Positions 1 to 7,864 are shown, numbered from the stretch's first letter. The stretch: DNA of 64,000 bases from Phycisphaerales bacterium UBA7800 (GCA_002480565.1 DLCK01000013.1:79585-143584), one strand, 5' to 3'. Program-made: numbers and translations. Notes: generated by a model not told the origin, from the letters alone.

Positions 1-356
1 ATATTGAGGATATCCGCCATCGAGCGCGTCTTGCCACAATCGATGGTCATTAACACCTCCGGGGCAACGTTGCGCCAGACATACATTTCCACAGTCACAC
101 CAGCCATGGTGATGGCCCACAAGCGGTGCTGGCCATCGAGCAAAATACCGTTGGAATCAAAGGCAATACCAGCATGCGTCAATCGCCACTTGCCCTCGGA
201 CATGTCGCGGGCCAGGCGATGGACATGTTGGTCGGATACCTTACGGTTGTTGGTGTTGGAAATTTCGAGCCAGCGTAGTGCCATCTCCGGCCTAATGCTG
301 ACACATTCAACAGTGGGGACGTTGTTGGCAAATTGGGTTTGTTGGGTTGCTGTCAT
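1..356 (-). CDS. ParB-like DGQHR-type protein, 3' part cut by window edge
   Basis: An open minus-strand frame runs from an ATG at 356 to the window edge without a stop, about 118 residues. Its middle contains ILLDGQHRLWAIT, the DGQHR signature of ParB/Srx-like nuclease folds common in phages and plasmids, followed by a second conserved stretch, MTIDCGKTRSMADIL. The start overlaps the stop of the upstream ParB-like gene as ATGA, so the two are probably translationally coupled. The family often serves in partition, host takeover or DNA nicking; the role here is unknown. The C-terminus lies outside the window, so total length and further domains cannot be judged. Confidence 0.7.
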   Translation of the reverse strand, partial: MTATQQTQFANNVPTVECVSIRPEMALRWLEISNTNNRKVSDQHVHRLARDMSEGKWRLTHAGIAFDSNGILLDGQHRLWAITMAGVTVEMYVWRNVAPEVLMTIDCGKTRSMADILN

Positions 357-1084
357 GCAGCACCTTCTTTCTGTTCCTGGAGATATTGATTCAGAGATTC
401 GATTAATTGCTGGGCATAGTCCGTGCCCATGGCCGACACGATGGCGCGAGCGCCAAAGGCCGGATCGTGCGGAAGATTCAGATTGGTTTGAGCCAGCGCG
501 GGGCGTGACTGACGGATGGGATTGTGTGATTTGGAACGATGGGCGGTGGACTTACGACTGTTTTTCTGCTTGTGCGTTTTACCGCCGCGTTTGTACTTGA
601 CGGTCTTGGGCTTGGAATCTATCTGCGGAATTTCCGCAGATAGACTTTTGCGAGTTGCGCCAACGGTCTTATCGCTCAGACCACATTGTTTGGCAATTTC
701 ACGATTGGACCACTGCGACCACTCCTCGTCTTCAAGCATGATCAATACGGATTTTCGTTTATCCGCACTTGTCCGACGCAAGCCATGTTTGGCATTGGCA
801 CCCACCGAATACAGAATCGCATCGCGTTGCGTGCCCTGGCGGATGTCGGCAAAGACATATTCGCAATCGATCTTTTTGTTGGCCCAATAGCGGTGGAAAC
901 CATCAGCCAGCCAATAGTTTGCTCCGTCAAAAAACACCGTCACAGGCGGCAAATTAAATCCCGAACCGTAGAGTTCGGCATAGTCGGCCACCACCTGCTC
1001 GTCGATGGCGACACGCGGTTGCGTGCCGCCATCGATGCGAATCTGGTTGAGTTGGAGAGTCTGGGTTTGAATTTCAGTTGTCAT
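353..1084 (-). CDS. ParB/Srx-like nuclease-fold protein with HTH
   Basis: A 243-residue protein. The longer frame reaching 1177 is not preferred, because the ATG at 1084 matches the start of the ParB-like domain and overlaps the RusA stop by only 11 bp. Residues 5-95 form the ParB/Srx fold, with LADGFHRYWA at about 59-68 as the signature. A helix-turn-helix segment follows at about 127-147 (NREIAKQCGLSDKTVGATR), and the tail is basic and low-complexity (about 155-200, rich in K, R, S and H), probably DNA-binding. It lies in a minus-strand recombination cluster, just before a second ParB-like gene. A role in replication control or DNA modification is inference. Confidence 0.78.
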   Translation of the reverse strand: MTTEIQTQTLQLNQIRIDGGTQPRVAIDEQVVADYAELYGSGFNLPPVTVFFDGANYWLADGFHRYWANKKIDCEYVFADIRQGTQRDAILYSVGANAKHGLRRTSADKRKSVLIMLEDEEWSQWSNREIAKQCGLSDKTVGATRKSLSAEIPQIDSKPKTVKYKRGGKTHKQKNSRKSTAHRSKSHNPIRQSRPALAQTNLNLPHDPAFGARAIVSAMGTDYAQQLIESLNQYLQEQKEGAA

Positions 1085-1487
1085 TGAAACGTTCGCTTTC
1101 AAGGCTGGGCATCGGGCTGCCACATAACGGGCAACGATGAAGTGGGTACTCTTGGATTCGCACGACCAGTTGGCCACCGGGGATGGGCAATTTGCGTTGC
1201 GAAATCAGCAAATCGATCTGCGAATCATCCAGGTAAATTCCGGCATGTTGCATCGAGTCCAGAGCAGCTTTCTGAATGTTGTCCAGATCGCGCCGCCGCC
1301 GATCCGGTGGGAACGCATCCATCGCCAGGGCAAGGCGACCGTCCCGCGGGGGTTGGCCACCGAAGCCCTGGCACTGCGTCACTACCTGCTGGCGATACGC
1401 CCGACCTTCACGACTGATGAGCGTTCGCCCCCGGAAGTGTCGCCAGTAGTGATTGATCGAAGGTGGGTATGGCAAGACTAATTCCAT
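1074..1487 (-). CDS. rusA: RusA-family Holliday junction resolvase
   Basis: A 137-residue protein with the RusA fold. The N-terminus has the PYPPSINHYWR motif, and the catalytic acidic residues are visible in RRRDLDN (D67, D69) and YLDDSQID (D87, D88, D92). RusA enzymes cut Holliday junctions symmetrically and are typical of lambdoid phages and mobile elements. A perfect Shine-Dalgarno AAGGAGGT lies 5 bases before the ATG at 1487. The C-terminus carries an extra CPLCGSP segment, a possible half zinc knuckle that is unusual for the family. It sits between a DUF669 protein and a ParB-like gene, consistent with a phage recombination module. Confidence 0.88.
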   Translation of the reverse strand: MELVLPYPPSINHYWRHFRGRTLISREGRAYRQQVVTQCQGFGGQPPRDGRLALAMDAFPPDRRRRDLDNIQKAALDSMQHAGIYLDDSQIDLLISQRKLPIPGGQLVVRIQEYPLHRCPLCGSPMPSLESERFNDN

Positions 1488-1498
1488 GCGACACCTCC

Positions 1499-1978
1499 TT
1501 AGCGTTTCCAGGGCGGCGTGTTGCCGGTAGCCGCCTGGGATTGGGCAGTGGACGCGTCGCTTGAACTGCTGACAGTCTGCTTGGCCTTCGGTTCGTAACC
1601 TTTAACCTCGTTGCTCAAATCACCTGTATCAGGCCGTTTTTTGAGCTTGACGCTGATCACCAACGGCAGGTTGTGCAGATCAACACTGTCGCGCGGTTGC
1701 ATGACATTGACTGCACGACAGATGGCTGACAGGTCGCCTTGTGCGATTTTCACGGCAGTGGCATTGGGGTTTTCCAGGTTCAAGCGTGACCAGAGTTGCC
1801 TGCCTTTGTAGTCACCTTCCAGAATGCTGAAGGTGAGTTCGAGATAGCTGCCGTTCCCGGATTTTGTGGGCTTGGTTTCCGACGCGGTGATCGCTGCCAG
1901 GTACTTGCCTGCCGGGATTGGCTCGAATGAGCTGTTGGGTTCGACTTCATTTGCGTTAAAGCCATTGAGATTAGCCAT
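1499..1978 (-). CDS. DUF669 protein, probable phage SSB-like factor
   Basis: A 159-residue protein beginning MANLNGFNANEVEP. This ATG at 1978 is chosen because a GGAGG lies 8 bases upstream; the in-frame ATG at 1993 overlaps that ribosome binding site. The fold looks like DUF669: PAGKYLAAITASETKPTKSGNGSYL, then a beta-rich core, then a flexible tail rich in S, T, A and Q that ends PPWKR. DUF669 proteins are found beside Sak4-type ATPases and PD-(D/E)XK nucleases in phages and are thought to bind single-stranded DNA. The tail resembles the flexible C-terminus of SSB but is basic, not acidic, at its tip. Confidence 0.8.
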   Translation of the reverse strand: MANLNGFNANEVEPNSSFEPIPAGKYLAAITASETKPTKSGNGSYLELTFSILEGDYKGRQLWSRLNLENPNATAVKIAQGDLSAICRAVNVMQPRDSVDLHNLPLVISVKLKKRPDTGDLSNEVKGYEPKAKQTVSSSSDASTAQSQAATGNTPPWKR

Positions 1979-2035
1979 GGGATAGTCCTCCATTGATTGG
2001 AAAATGGTTTGATCGTTGAATAGGTGAGAGTGGGG

Positions 2036-2833
2036 TTAATGCTTGTGTTTGGCCGTTTGGTTCGACGTGGGTGTATCGGCCTGCGTCATCGCTTCCATCA
2101 GGGCATACCATGACAGTGGTAATTCCGCTGGCAAACCGAAGCGATTCTTGGCCACGCAGGCTGGACTGCCCACGCAGCGGAGAATACGTTCACCACCATC
2201 CTTGCCCAGACCGGAGGCAAGCGTGCGTGTGCGATTAAAGCCAGTGTCTTCCGTTCGCGTGATCACCTTGCGTGTGGCAAACAACACGGCGTCAGCCCAT
2301 TCGGTAATCACTGCATTGGCATGTTTGTGCAATCGCGGGGAAAACCGATCATACGCACCGACTTCCGGATCGGAGAAGGTTTCCACCTTGGCATGGGCCA
2401 AGCAGATCACACACATGCTGCGATCCTTACGCAGCACATCCAGGCCGGAGAGGATGGTTCGCCAATGCGTCAGGGCATGTGTGTAGCCTCGGGCATAACC
2501 GCCGTCGACCTTTTCGATACTGCTGACACCATACTCGCGGCAAAGACGATCCCAGACAAGGCGTTCGAGCCAGTCCAAAGAGTCGATGACAACTGTCTGG
2601 TATTCATGCTTCTCGTTGATCAAAGCATCGATGGATTTGATCACATCATCGAACTTGGTGGCCAAGGGGAAGCTGGCACAATCGATCTGGTCCAAGCCTT
2701 CTTCCGTGGGAATGAATACCGCATTGGGTGCTTGCGATGCGGTGGTGGATTTACCGATTCCTTCGATACCGTAAAGCACCATGCGGGGCGGTTGTTGCTT
2801 GGGACCTTGATGAATCTGCTGGATTAATGACAT
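2036..2833 (-). CDS. Sak4-like phage recombination ATPase (AAA_24)
   Basis: A 265-residue RecA-fold ATPase of the phage nucleotide-binding/Sak4 type. Walker A is GIEGIGKST at residues 22-30 and Walker B is VVIDSLDWLE at 81-90. A further strand, CVICLAHAK, followed by polar residues fits the sensor strand of RecA-like cores. Sak4 proteins act as single-strand annealing recombinases with a phage SSB, and the DUF669 gene directly downstream is the expected partner. The start overlaps the stop of the small winged-helix gene by 10 bp, so they are co-translated. No adjacent intact RecA or RecT is present. Confidence 0.83.
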   Translation of the reverse strand: MSLIQQIHQGPKQQPPRMVLYGIEGIGKSTTASQAPNAVFIPTEEGLDQIDCASFPLATKFDDVIKSIDALINEKHEYQTVVIDSLDWLERLVWDRLCREYGVSSIEKVDGGYARGYTHALTHWRTILSGLDVLRKDRSMCVICLAHAKVETFSDPEVGAYDRFSPRLHKHANAVITEWADAVLFATRKVITRTEDTGFNRTRTLASGLGKDGGERILRCVGSPACVAKNRFGLPAELPLSWYALMEAMTQADTPTSNQTAKHKH

Positions 2834-3123
2834 TCATGTGCTCCTGTATTTGCGTTGATGGGAAACCATGTCATGGCACGGCGGCCGGTGATTTGGCAGT
2901 GCCGGGCCGGGCCGTTGGTGATGAAACCGGATTGCCGAAGTTCGGGCAGGCGCTTGTGTGCTTTGATGTCGATCAGGTCTTCAATCTCCCGCGCGGTCAG
3001 GCCAGGCAATGCGGTCACCGCTTCCAGGCAACGATTGCGTTGCATTTGCGCGACACCGCTGGATTCGATCTGGCTACCGGCCAGTACGGATGTCAACGGA
3101 TCGTCCGTTCGATGGTTTTGCAT
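2824..3123 (-). CDS. small winged-helix-like protein
   Basis: A 99-residue protein starting MQNHRTDD at 3123. The longer frame to 3210 would run through the tRNA-like RNA and is rejected. Residues about 35-80 (CLEAVTALPGLTAREIEDLIDIKAHKRLPELRQSGFI) have the pattern of a winged helix: a helix, a recognition-like helix and a wing entering TGRRAMTWFP. Small wHTH proteins of this kind occur in phage early regions, often without a defined role. It overlaps the Sak4-like gene by 10 bp. It could be a regulator of the module or an accessory replication factor. Confidence 0.6.
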   Translation of the reverse strand: MQNHRTDDPLTSVLAGSQIESSGVAQMQRNRCLEAVTALPGLTAREIEDLIDIKAHKRLPELRQSGFITNGPARHCQITGRRAMTWFPINANTGAHECH

Positions 3124-3169
3124 CGGGGGTATCCTCGTGGTTTGATGTGGCGTTGTATGGGTTACCAAA

Positions 3170-3276
3170 GCGACGACCGGGGATCGAACCCGGATTGGAC
3201 TGGAAATCACAGCTATCCAACATGAACACGGAACTAAAATCGTGATTCACACTCTCCCGTTGAGAGTTACCGTCGC
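3170..3276 (-). ncRNA. tRNA-like RNA, 107 nt, atypical cloverleaf
   Basis: On the minus strand a 7-bp acceptor-type stem closes the element: 5' GCGACGG with 3' TCGTCGC, the last pair being G-U. The 3' side carries a perfect T-arm, CCGGG-TTCGATC-CCCGG, directly before the acceptor strand. A 6-bp D-like arm follows the 5' strand (ACTCTC-AACGG-GAGAGT). Then comes a long arm, TGAA(T)CACG paired with CGTGTTCA around a 10-nt loop ATTTTAGTTC, and a fourth arm TTGGA...TCCAA. At 107 nt it is longer than ordinary bacterial tRNAs. The anticodon loop is oversized, so the anticodon cannot be assigned, and no CCA is encoded. It may be a divergent phage tRNA, a decayed type II tRNA, or a tRNA mimic. Confidence 0.55.
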
Positions 3277-3464
3277 ATGTGCCCGGCATCACACCGGGCC
3301 AAGGTCATCCGTGGATCGGCACCCGCTTGACCAGACGGGCGAAAGTGAGATCAGCCATATCGCGCTCTCACGGATTACGCGCCGAGCAGATTCCGGGGGT
3401 TCGGAAGTTTGAGCGGTGAAGAACAAATCCCGCTACGTCAATCTGCCCGGACTCATGCACAACA
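3277..3464. other. non-coding, hairpin-rich spacer next to the tRNA-like RNA
   Basis: No credible gene lies here. The stretch is rich in perfect stems: GCCCGG/CCGGGC (3281-3286 with 3294-3299, 7-nt loop), ATCCGTG/CACGGAT (3307-3313 with 3369-3375) and GTGAGA/TCTCAC (3345-3350 with 3366-3371, which competes with the previous one). Together with the tRNA-like element this makes about 200 nt of structured sequence between the nuclease and winged-helix genes. It may be a leader RNA or further decayed tRNA genes. None of the hairpins has a standard tRNA T-loop. Confidence 0.4.
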
Positions 3465-4280
3465 TCAGGAGCCCTCGAGCATGCGAATGTCTTCATAGCC
3501 GGTGGGCCAGTGATCGGTTTGTCGGCAAGCCATAAGCCGTTCGATGGCGGCTTGATTGCTAACCTGGGCTATCGCCAGGGAGACGGGTGTTAACCGCCAG
3601 ACACCGCAGCGATACGGTTCTTTTTTCTCAATGGCCACGATGTGAACCGGAACCTGAATGCCAATGACTTTGGCAAGCACCGCCTGGTAAAAGGCCAGTT
3701 GATTCATATAGCGATACCGCCTGGCATCAGCTTCAAACCATGTCAGATCATCACAGGTCTTAAGGTCGACAATACCGCGATGCGGATGCAGCCAGTCGAG
3801 TCGGATTTGGCAAGGCAAACCGCAGTAATCGGTGCGCATAACACCTTCGGCACGGCCATAGAGCAGCAGGTCCACAGCCTCGTCATTCATCGAAATCCCG
3901 CTGGCCATGTTTTCAATGAGATCAATCTGGTCATTGGACAGAACAGGTTTGCCCTGGATATCAGCCCACTCACGAAATGCCTTGGTGTTGGAACCGAAGG
4001 GACGACCTGTGGACGGATTGATCGGCCCACCCAGAGCAAATTCAGATTCATACACATCACGGCCTTCAAGAATCCGGCAGTGTGTTGCACGGCCAACCAG
4101 ATAGGCACTCGAATCCTGATCTGCCATCAGGCCAGTGCGTTTCTTGTGATACAGCCACGGGCATTTCATAAAATCCAGAAGCTGGTGGCTGCTGAGAAAA
4201 TCCTTGGCCTTGCCGTGGTATTCAGCGGCAGGTTCGGTTTCAAGGACGTCCAGGTCGATGTGGAGAGCATTGTCATTCAT
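3465..4280 (-). CDS. PD-(D/E)XK exonuclease, RecE/DUF3799-like
   Basis: A 271-residue nuclease of the PDDEXK_12/DUF3799 type, like the C-terminal nuclease of RecE. The core can be read as H67 in GRATHCRILEG, E145 in GRAEGVMR, D162 in IRLDWLHP and D172-K174 in VDLKTCDD. The usual Q/Y helix follows (RYMNQLAFYQAVL). An N-terminal CPWLYHKK segment is characteristic of these nucleases. In phages such proteins resect double-strand ends for a single-strand annealing partner, here probably the Sak4-like ATPase. The gene start overlaps the sigma-factor stop by ATGA, so translation is probably coupled. Confidence 0.83.
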   Translation of the reverse strand: MNDNALHIDLDVLETEPAAEYHGKAKDFLSSHQLLDFMKCPWLYHKKRTGLMADQDSSAYLVGRATHCRILEGRDVYESEFALGGPINPSTGRPFGSNTKAFREWADIQGKPVLSNDQIDLIENMASGISMNDEAVDLLLYGRAEGVMRTDYCGLPCQIRLDWLHPHRGIVDLKTCDDLTWFEADARRYRYMNQLAFYQAVLAKVIGIQVPVHIVAIEKKEPYRCGVWRLTPVSLAIAQVSNQAAIERLMACRQTDHWPTGYEDIRMLEGS

Positions 4281-4918
4281 TGGGTCACCTCTTTGTTACC
4301 GGGTTCACTCTCTACATCTGCAGTTGGGGCAAAAGTGTTGCGCTCTTCATTCCAAACTTCCATACCGGCCTTGATAAACCGCTCACGGATGCGACCGATG
4401 ATGCGACTCATGGAACAACGGTGAACCCCGATGCGGTCAGCTACTTCGCTTGGCGAATAGACCATCAGCAACCGGGCAATATGCTGGTCGCGTTTGGAAA
4501 GACGCGTAATCGCTGACTGCATGTCCAAACGCAGTGTGCTCAGATCTTGCTCGCTGAGTTGGCCTTGCCTTGGATCGTTGCCTGTGGGTTGAAACTCAGA
4601 TGCCACTTCGTCAAAGCTCAATGGGGTGTCGGACGCATGGCGCAACTGCGTGCAACGTTGCCGCATGACGTAAAGGACATAGCGATCCAGCACGCGATTG
4701 ATGAACGTCTCACGTTTGGCCAGGGACGGGTTGAACCGTCTGAACGCTGTGAGCAGTTCAATCACCATGTCGTTGCGAACGTCTTCCTGGTCCTCGTCGG
4801 ACAGGTCGAACTGGAACCGCAACTTCTGAACACGAAAGTCAATTCGTGCCATCGCATAGTCGTCGATTGGTTGGGTTGTGGGGTTGGAAGAAGGGGTAAG
4901 GTTGGTGGGTAATGCCAT
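4277..4918 (-). CDS. sigma-70-like factor of the mobile element
   Basis: A 213-residue protein taken from the ATG at 4918, which has a GGGAG 8 bases upstream; an alternative ATG at 4948 has no clear ribosome binding site. Residues about 25-90 resemble a sigma region 2 (DLSDEDQEDVRNDMVIELL, then RFINRVLDRYVLYVMRQR-like helices). A C-terminal HTH at about 140-185 (PSEVADRIGVHRCSMSRIIG) resembles region 4. Planctomycete phages and islands often carry such divergent sigma-like proteins. It probably switches on the downstream recombination genes, with which it is co-directional. The last 10 codons have a short partial copy at 10235-10270. Confidence 0.72.
   Translation of the reverse strand: MALPTNLTPSSNPTTQPIDDYAMARIDFRVQKLRFQFDLSDEDQEDVRNDMVIELLTAFRRFNPSLAKRETFINRVLDRYVLYVMRQRCTQLRHASDTPLSFDEVASEFQPTGNDPRQGQLSEQDLSTLRLDMQSAITRLSKRDQHIARLLMVYSPSEVADRIGVHRCSMSRIIGRIRERFIKAGMEVWNEERNTFAPTADVESEPGNKEVTQ
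4312..4345. repeat. direct-repeat copy A (in sigma-like gene 3' end)
   Basis: The 16-mer CTACATCTGCAGTTGG followed by GC and, five variable bases later, TGTTGCGC recurs at 10235-10270 in the same orientation. Copy A is coding: in the sigma-like gene it specifies RNTFAPTADV. The second copy, about 5.9 kb away, would encode RNKNAPTADV on the minus strand and is not part of a recognisable gene. The two may mark a duplication border or a remnant of a second sigma-like gene. Confidence 0.5.
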
Positions 4919-4979
4919 CTGCAAAACTCCCGTACGAGGGTCAGTCATCGCGACCCACGGCGGGCCGCACCGACCTCCG

Positions 4980-5122
4980 GGCGTTTTGCAGATAATGGCG
5001 CAAAAAAATCTGCAAAAAATGCAAATGGTTATTCAGATGTCATTTGCGCGCACAAAAAAAGCTTTTGCACTTGCGCATTCTGGGCGTAACTGCAAAAGCT
5101 CGTTGGATTGGGCACGCGATGG
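4980..5122. promoter_or_regulatory. AT-rich control region with inverted repeat AGCTTTTGCA
   Basis: Between the sigma-like gene and the next upstream gene the sequence turns A-rich and repeats the string TGCAAA many times on both strands. A perfect 10-bp inverted repeat, AGCTTTTGCA (5060-5069) and TGCAAAAGCT (5091-5100), has a 21-bp spacer. The placement, upstream of a run of seven co-directional minus-strand genes, suits a promoter/operator. It could instead be the terminator of the preceding gene, since an A/T run borders the repeat. Confidence 0.45.
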
Positions 5123-6085
5123 CTACTTGCCGTAGCGTAAAATCTCCTCAGGATCGTTGGCGATTTCATAGAGTATCTTGAGCTGCGGATCAGCTCTAAA
5201 GCACCGGGTGATGTTGTGCGGCTGAAGTCCTGTCAACCTGGCCAATTCTGTCTTGGTCAGAAAGAGCACCAGCTTCGTGCCTCTGCCGGCATCACGGTTG
5301 AACACCACGCCATCTCGGGACGAACGGATATGCTCCAGCAGAGCGACCTTGACCTTTTCGGCCTTGGCCATCAATTCCGCACGCTTGGCCAAAGGTTTCT
5401 TTTTCCGGTAGTTGCTAGGCAGTGTGATCTGGACCATCTGGGCAAACCCCTGCATGTATTTTTCCCATGCAGGGGTTTCATAAAATGCATTGTCCTCGGG
5501 CTCGATCACTTCACTCAATGGCACGAACAGCATCTTCTTCGACCGGGCCAGCGCGTCGATCTGGCTATTCCAGTTCATGCGACTGGGCGTGAGTAGAATG
5601 GCACCGGGTCGGTCACAATGGGCTTGCAACTGCAACAACTCATCCCGAAGTATCCTTGGGTGTTGGCACAGCATCAGGTAAACCGGAAAACTCGCCGACT
5701 GTTGAGGCTCCCAGTTTCCGATCTGCAGGAACCGCGCATTCTGATCAACAGGTGTCTTGGCGATGTTGACACCATCCAACACCTTGCAGAGCATCGAACG
5801 CACATCCCGCAGATTCAACTGATATAAAACCGCATCGGCACTGGTCAGACGAAGACGATGCCGGTAGTCATCCGGATCGATGGCCACGACATCGTCCTGC
5901 GCATGACGGATGATCTTCATCGGTTGACCATGGCGACGCGGGTTCGGATAAGACGTGGCCATGACATCAAGCGGCTGGAGGAATGGCAGCACTGCATCCA
6001 CGCAGTCGGTCGCCACCTGCTGCCATTCCACCATCACCGCAGTTCTGTCAGAGCGCGTCTCAAGCCATCGCCAAAACGGCTTCAT
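5123..6085 (-). CDS. unrecognised protein with C-terminal HTH-like region
   Basis: A 320-residue soluble protein. The ATG at 6085 is preferred because AAGGAG lies 9 bases upstream; another in-frame ATG at 6091 is too close to it. No catalytic signature is recognised. The middle is alpha/beta (VYLMLCQHPRILRDELL, GAILLTPSRMNW, MLFVPLSEVIEPEDN). The last 60 residues (LTKTELARLTGLQPHNITRCFRAD) look like a DNA-binding helix-turn-helix. The start lies inside the 3' end of the upstream gene (26-bp overlap), so the two are translated together and probably act together. A function in element control or host interaction is only inference. Confidence 0.7.
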   Translation of the reverse strand: MKPFWRWLETRSDRTAVMVEWQQVATDCVDAVLPFLQPLDVMATSYPNPRRHGQPMKIIRHAQDDVVAIDPDDYRHRLRLTSADAVLYQLNLRDVRSMLCKVLDGVNIAKTPVDQNARFLQIGNWEPQQSASFPVYLMLCQHPRILRDELLQLQAHCDRPGAILLTPSRMNWNSQIDALARSKKMLFVPLSEVIEPEDNAFYETPAWEKYMQGFAQMVQITLPSNYRKKKPLAKRAELMAKAEKVKVALLEHIRSSRDGVVFNRDAGRGTKLVLFLTKTELARLTGLQPHNITRCFRADPQLKILYEIANDPEEILRYGK

Positions 6086-7265
6086 CGGCATGGACTCCTT
6101 CGCCAGTGACTTTGACGAACCCACGCTTGGTCAGCCAATCATGAATCATCGAATTATCCGTCTCACGGTCAAACGTCGCGGTATTGGGCGGTGTGATTGT
6201 CACACAGCGTTCGCGCCCACCGACAAACGTGACCTTGAACTTGGCCTTGATCAGCCTGGTGCTGGACTGTTCGTCCTGCAGCTCGCGTTGCTGATGTTTT
6301 AAGGCCACAAACACGTCGTCCGCTCGCCGGATTTCAATATCTCGCTGATTGCTGCTGTGTTGAATGTGAAGCTCGTAGAGCACAATGCCGGTGATACCCG
6401 CTACATCAGCACACGTCAGTGAAGCGCGCGCGTTTTCAATCAGGGGCAGTAGTGAGTATTTTTCGATGATGTTGCCAAAGCAGAAGAAGTCATCATCAGC
6501 AAACAGGTGCCTGCCGAACAACTGGCAGTAGATTTCCCGTTCGCCTTTGGTGTCGGCATAGATCGCCAGTTCACCCGTTTGGGGGTAATAGATCAAGACA
6601 TCGAATTTTTCAGGCCGATAGAAGACGCTGCCCGAATCGCCATCCACCTCCACCGTGCCTTCACGCTTGATGCGTTGTCCATGACGCACGAGGAACCAGA
6701 ACCCATCCTCACGCGGGAAAGGGAAGACCCGCGCACCACGTCCTTTTTTCTTGAACTCGAACCATTTGTTTAGATCATTTTCCAACGCAATGACAGTGTC
6801 CGTCTCAGGAAACATCAGGCTCGGGCGATTCACCTCGGTGGTGAAGAACGACTGGAATGTCTTGGGGCGGACACGATTCTGCTCGGCATGAACACGTTCA
6901 AGAATATTCGGATCAATCAGCCATACGCGCAACGTCAGGTCTTCAGGCGTGGGGTCCTCAACACCCAGGTCGACGCCAAACTCCTGAATCTCCTCAAGGA
7001 TGCGGTCGTAGCAATCGGCGTCGGCTAAGCCATCGACAAAAAAGAGAGCATCAAGCAATGATTCAGGCGTGTCGATACTCGGCGACATCAGAATTTTGGC
7101 CAGCGAGGTGTGATCAAAATGATCGGGGTTGGCTGGCCAGGACATGCCGCGCTGGCCCGTTAAAAAATCCCGGTAAGGATTAAGAAATTGCATCAACAGT
7201 TGGGTGTTGATCCGCTTGAGAATCGCGACGTTCGTAAAACGCTTGAGTCGTAATGTTTGAGCCAC
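6060..7265 (-). CDS. unrecognised 401-aa protein paired with the next gene
   Basis: The GTG at 7265 is chosen as start because AAGGAG sits 6 bases upstream; upstream ATG/TTG codons up to 7343 have no such site. The protein begins VAQTLRLKRFTNVAIL and shows no membrane segment. A central block resembles an alpha/beta domain rich in aromatic and acidic residues (DVLIYYPQTGELAIYADTKGEREIYCQLFG). The C-terminus carries a winged-helix-like stretch (FDRETDNSMIHDWLTKRGFV). I do not recognise the family. It overlaps the downstream 320-aa gene by 26 bp, making a conserved-looking pair between the recombinase operon and the recombination module. Confidence 0.7.
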   Translation of the reverse strand: MAQTLRLKRFTNVAILKRINTQLLMQFLNPYRDFLTGQRGMSWPANPDHFDHTSLAKILMSPSIDTPESLLDALFFVDGLADADCYDRILEEIQEFGVDLGVEDPTPEDLTLRVWLIDPNILERVHAEQNRVRPKTFQSFFTTEVNRPSLMFPETDTVIALENDLNKWFEFKKKGRGARVFPFPREDGFWFLVRHGQRIKREGTVEVDGDSGSVFYRPEKFDVLIYYPQTGELAIYADTKGEREIYCQLFGRHLFADDDFFCFGNIIEKYSLLPLIENARASLTCADVAGITGIVLYELHIQHSSNQRDIEIRRADDVFVALKHQQRELQDEQSSTRLIKAKFKVTFVGGRERCVTITPPNTATFDRETDNSMIHDWLTKRGFVKVTGEGVHADEAVLAMA

Positions 7266-7456
7266 CAAGGACTCCTTCCCCCGCATCGGGCAGAACAGAA
7301 ACAGATTGTCCCGGACCAATCCATGGCCCACTGCCAGTGCCAAGCAAGGTGTGTGCCAAAACGGCCAAATGATTAAAGGATGTTTTGGTGTTGAGTTATA
7401 AATCCCGGCACAGGCTAGCCTATCTGCCTTGACGTGCGTTCAGCCACAATAACCTG

Positions 7457-7864
7457 TCACTGTGGCAGACACGAGGCCAACTGCTTCCACAGACGCCGTT
7501 GCTTTCGCCAATCGAATTGAGCCACGATGGGGCGCACATCGCGCTCGGTGACTGGGTCCTTGCCTTGGGTGATGGGTGGTAGATGCAGGATGTCCTCCTG
7601 GATGTCCGGAGCCAGGTACAGCAGGTTCATGATCTGGGTGACGCGAGCGCGGGTGATGTAGCCCAACTCGGCCAACTGAGCCTGGTCGGCAATGGCACCT
7701 TCGTGGATGAGCCGATCGAACTTGATCGCCAATGCCATGAGGCGCGAAAGCCGTGGGACGCGATGATTCGGCGTGTCGCGGATCGGGGCGGGACCAGGCT
7801 TGAGCTCCCGCTTGCCCTTGTTGGCCGTCGCAAAATGAATCTTATGCAAAACAGTGTTGGACAT
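7457..7864 (-). CDS. small HTH protein of the recombinase operon
   Basis: A 135-residue basic protein whose ATG lies inside the end of the serine recombinase gene (23-bp overlap). The middle has a ParB/KorB-like helix-turn-helix (DQAQLAELGYITRARVTQIMNLLYLAPDIQEDIL, about residues 62-95). Proteins with this layout commonly follow serine recombinases in planctomycetes and proteobacteria. They are annotated only as hypothetical, so a role as recombination directionality factor or autoregulator is inference. Downstream, 7266-7456 has no gene. Confidence 0.72.
   Translation of the reverse strand: MSNTVLHKIHFATANKGKRELKPGPAPIRDTPNHRVPRLSRLMALAIKFDRLIHEGAIADQAQLAELGYITRARVTQIMNLLYLAPDIQEDILHLPPITQGKDPVTERDVRPIVAQFDWRKQRRLWKQLASCLPQ

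Noticed and set aside
2043..2827. Long plus-strand frames opposite the Sak4-like gene
   Set aside because: They are shadows of a gene with clear Walker motifs and no family matches on the plus strand.
3307..3375. Second tRNA gene beside the tRNA-like RNA
   Set aside because: The 7-bp closing stem is perfect, but no T-loop (TTCRANYC) or anticodon arm of normal shape is present.
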